From an uncultured Oscillospiraceae bacterium (GTDB lineage Bacteria; Bacillota; Clostridia; Oscillospirales; Oscillospiraceae), in assembly GCA_958426425.1 (NCBI GenBank), contig CATZYY010000155.1, forward strand, positions 1 through 5,608: DNA of 5,608 bases. Direction: 5' to 3'. Position numbers and translations under genes: made by a program. Positions 4,541 to 5,608 of this stretch are shown here, one piece after another. Each line of letters begins with the position of its first letter. Positions within the stretch are counted from its first letter, which is position 1. The notes beneath the pieces were generated by a model. That model ran no database searches. It worked only from the letters and a program-made list of their open reading frames with translations, and had not been told where the DNA came from.

Positions 4541-4574
4541 AGCGTCCCCGGAGACGACTGTCTCCGGGGACGCT
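4541..4574 (-). terminator. 15-bp perfect hairpin after glutamate dehydrogenase, probable terminator (copy 2 of the 32-nt element)
   Basis: Bases 4541-4555 pair perfectly with 4560-4574 around the loop GACT. It begins 11 bases downstream of the glutamate dehydrogenase stop on the minus strand, the right place for its terminator, but is followed by TCATCTGG rather than a U-run. Two more hairpins follow directly, so termination may rely on the whole set or on the U-tract-bearing copy near 4344. Confidence 0.6.
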
Positions 4575-4585
4575 GAGGCACTTTT

Positions 4586-5608
4586 TTACAGGCCCTGGGC
4601 GATCATAGCCTGAGAGATCTTCTTGAAGGCGGCAATATCGTTGCCGGCGATCAGGTCATAGCCCAGACCGTATTCCTCCGCCGCGGCGGCAGAAGCGTCG
4701 TAGATGTCGCTCATGATCTGCTTGAGGCGGTTATCAACCTCCTGGCGGGTCCAACTGTAACGCAGGCTGTTCTGGACCATCTCCAGAGCGGAGACTACCA
4801 CGCCGCCGGTGCCGGAGGCCTTGGAGCCGGCAGTCAGCACCCGGGGGCTCAGCCGCAGCAGGTTCAGCGCGTCGGAAGTGGCGGGCATGTTGGAGCCCTC
4901 CACATAGTAGCGGACGTTGTTGGCAACAATGCGGACGGCGTCCTCCACATCCAGCTCGTTCTGGGTGGCGCAAGGAATGGCAATATCCACGGGCACTTCC
5001 CAGGGCTTGCGGCCAGCGTAGAACTCCACACCGAAGCGGTCGGCGTAGGCTTCCACCTTATCCAGGCCGCTGGCACGCATCTGCAGCATGAAGTCAAACT
5101 TCTCCTGGGTGGTGATGCCGTCGGGGTCGTAGATGTAGCCGTCGGGACCGGAGAGGGTGACTACCTTGCCGCCCAGCTCGGCGCTCTTGCGGCACACGCC
5201 CCAGGACATGTTGCCAAAGCCGGAGACCGCCAGGCGCTTGCCCTCCATGGTCTCACCCTGGTGCTCCAGCATCCGGGCGGTGAAGTACACAGTACCGAAG
5301 CCAGCGGCCTCCTGACGGATCACGCTGCCGCCGTAAGTCAGGCCCTTGCCTGTCAGAGCGCTGCTCTCAGAACGGCCGGTCAGGCGCTTGTACTCGCCGA
5401 ACAGGTATCCAATCTCCCGGGCGCCCACGCCGATGTCGCCGGCGGGAATGTCGGTGTCGGCGCCGATGTGGCGGTACAGGGCGGTCATGAAGCTCTGGCA
5501 GAACCGCATGATCTCCCGGTTGCTCTTGCCCCGGGGATCGAAGTCGGCGCCGCCGGCGGCGCCGCCGATGGGCAGGCCGGTCAGGGCGTTCTTGTAGGTC
5601 TGCTCAAA
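4586..5608 (-). CDS. gdhA: Glutamate dehydrogenase, hexameric type, 5'-truncated by the window; catalytic Lys replaced
   Basis: The visible 340 residues are the C-terminal three quarters of a hexameric (about 450-residue) glutamate dehydrogenase, which interconverts glutamate with 2-oxoglutarate and ammonia. The frame is open to the window edge; the ATG at 5509 is internal. Against C. symbiosum GDH from memory, alignment is gapless with an offset of 107. TYKNALTGLP retains Lys113 (visible residue 6), PAGD retains Asp165 (58), ALTGK retains Thr193, the Rossmann motif SGFGNMSWG is at 129-137, TLSGPDGYIYDP follows, CATQNELD and NMP are present, and GGVVVSALEM keeps Val377 and Ser380. The tail ends AMIAQGL as in relatives. 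The catalytic Lys125 of GGxKGG is Ala (residue 18, codon 5555-5557). Thr209 is also Ala, and Asn373-Ala374 are Gly-Thr. Coenzyme preference is not decided. Family is certain; normal activity is doubtful. Confidence 0.93.
   Translation of the reverse strand, partial: FEQTYKNALTGLPIGGAAGGADFDPRGKSNREIMRFCQSFMTALYRHIGADTDIPAGDIGVGAREIGYLFGEYKRLTGRSESSALTGKGLTYGGSVIRQEAAGFGTVYFTARMLEHQGETMEGKRLAVSGFGNMSWGVCRKSAELGGKVVTLSGPDGYIYDPDGITTQEKFDFMLQMRASGLDKVEAYADRFGVEFYAGRKPWEVPVDIAIPCATQNELDVEDAVRIVANNVRYYVEGSNMPATSDALNLLRLSPRVLTAGSKASGTGGVVVSALEMVQNSLRYSWTRQEVDNRLKQIMSDIYDASAAAAEEYGLGYDLIAGNDIAAFKKISQAMIAQGL

Noticed and set aside
4344..4574. CRISPR array
   Set aside because: Only two imperfect copies of the 32-nt element occur, nearly 200 bases apart, with hairpins between them and no regular spacers or cas genes.

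Overview
The window looks like chromosomal DNA from a moderately GC-rich clostridium, probably of the Oscillospiraceae/Flavonifractor type. This is inferred from the protein families (a Clostridium symbiosum-like glutamate dehydrogenase, clostridial-style ArsR and ArsC), strong AGGAGG ribosome binding sites and sigma-A promoters. No 16S or other decisive marker is present. Apart from a truncated gene at the left edge, all recognised genes lie on the minus strand.

Layout from left to right: (1) the 3' end of a plus-strand D-2-hydroxyacid dehydrogenase (phosphoglycerate dehydrogenase-like), closed by a very stable hairpin. (2) An AT-rich stretch of about 360 bases with no recognisable gene, holding a minus-strand terminator. 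(3) A minus-strand arsenic resistance cluster, in transcription order arsR, arsP-type permease, small thioredoxin-like protein, arsC. An ArsR-type palindrome lies in front of arsR and a near-identical one in front of the permease, and a terminator hairpin overlaps the arsR stop codon. The cluster therefore reads as two transcription units under one repressor. (4) About 370 bases without a clear gene, containing the arsR promoter, a possible gene remnant and an 18-bp perfect hairpin. (5) guaA on the minus strand, with a clear promoter and RBS but encoding only the ATP-pyrophosphatase and dimerisation parts of GMP synthase. (6) A 350-base intergenic region with four hairpins, two of them diverged copies of one 32-nt element. 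(7) The C-terminal three quarters of a glutamate dehydrogenase running off the right edge.

How the genes work together: ArsR would sense trivalent arsenic (or antimony) and release both operators. ArsC reduces arsenate to arsenite, the thioredoxin-like protein is a plausible electron donor or thiol partner, and the permease exports the toxic species. No ArsB or Acr3 arsenite pump is present here. GuaA and glutamate dehydrogenase are core nitrogen and nucleotide metabolism genes and look like the host backbone flanking the accessory arsenic cassette.

The most unusual observation is in the glutamate dehydrogenase. The motif that normally carries the catalytic lysine (GG-A/G-K-GG, Lys125 in C. 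symbiosum numbering) reads GGAAGG, in a frame otherwise intact to its C-terminus, with further changes at usually conserved positions. The second is the guaA gene without a glutamine amidotransferase domain. I saw no convincing evidence for an entirely new multi-gene system.
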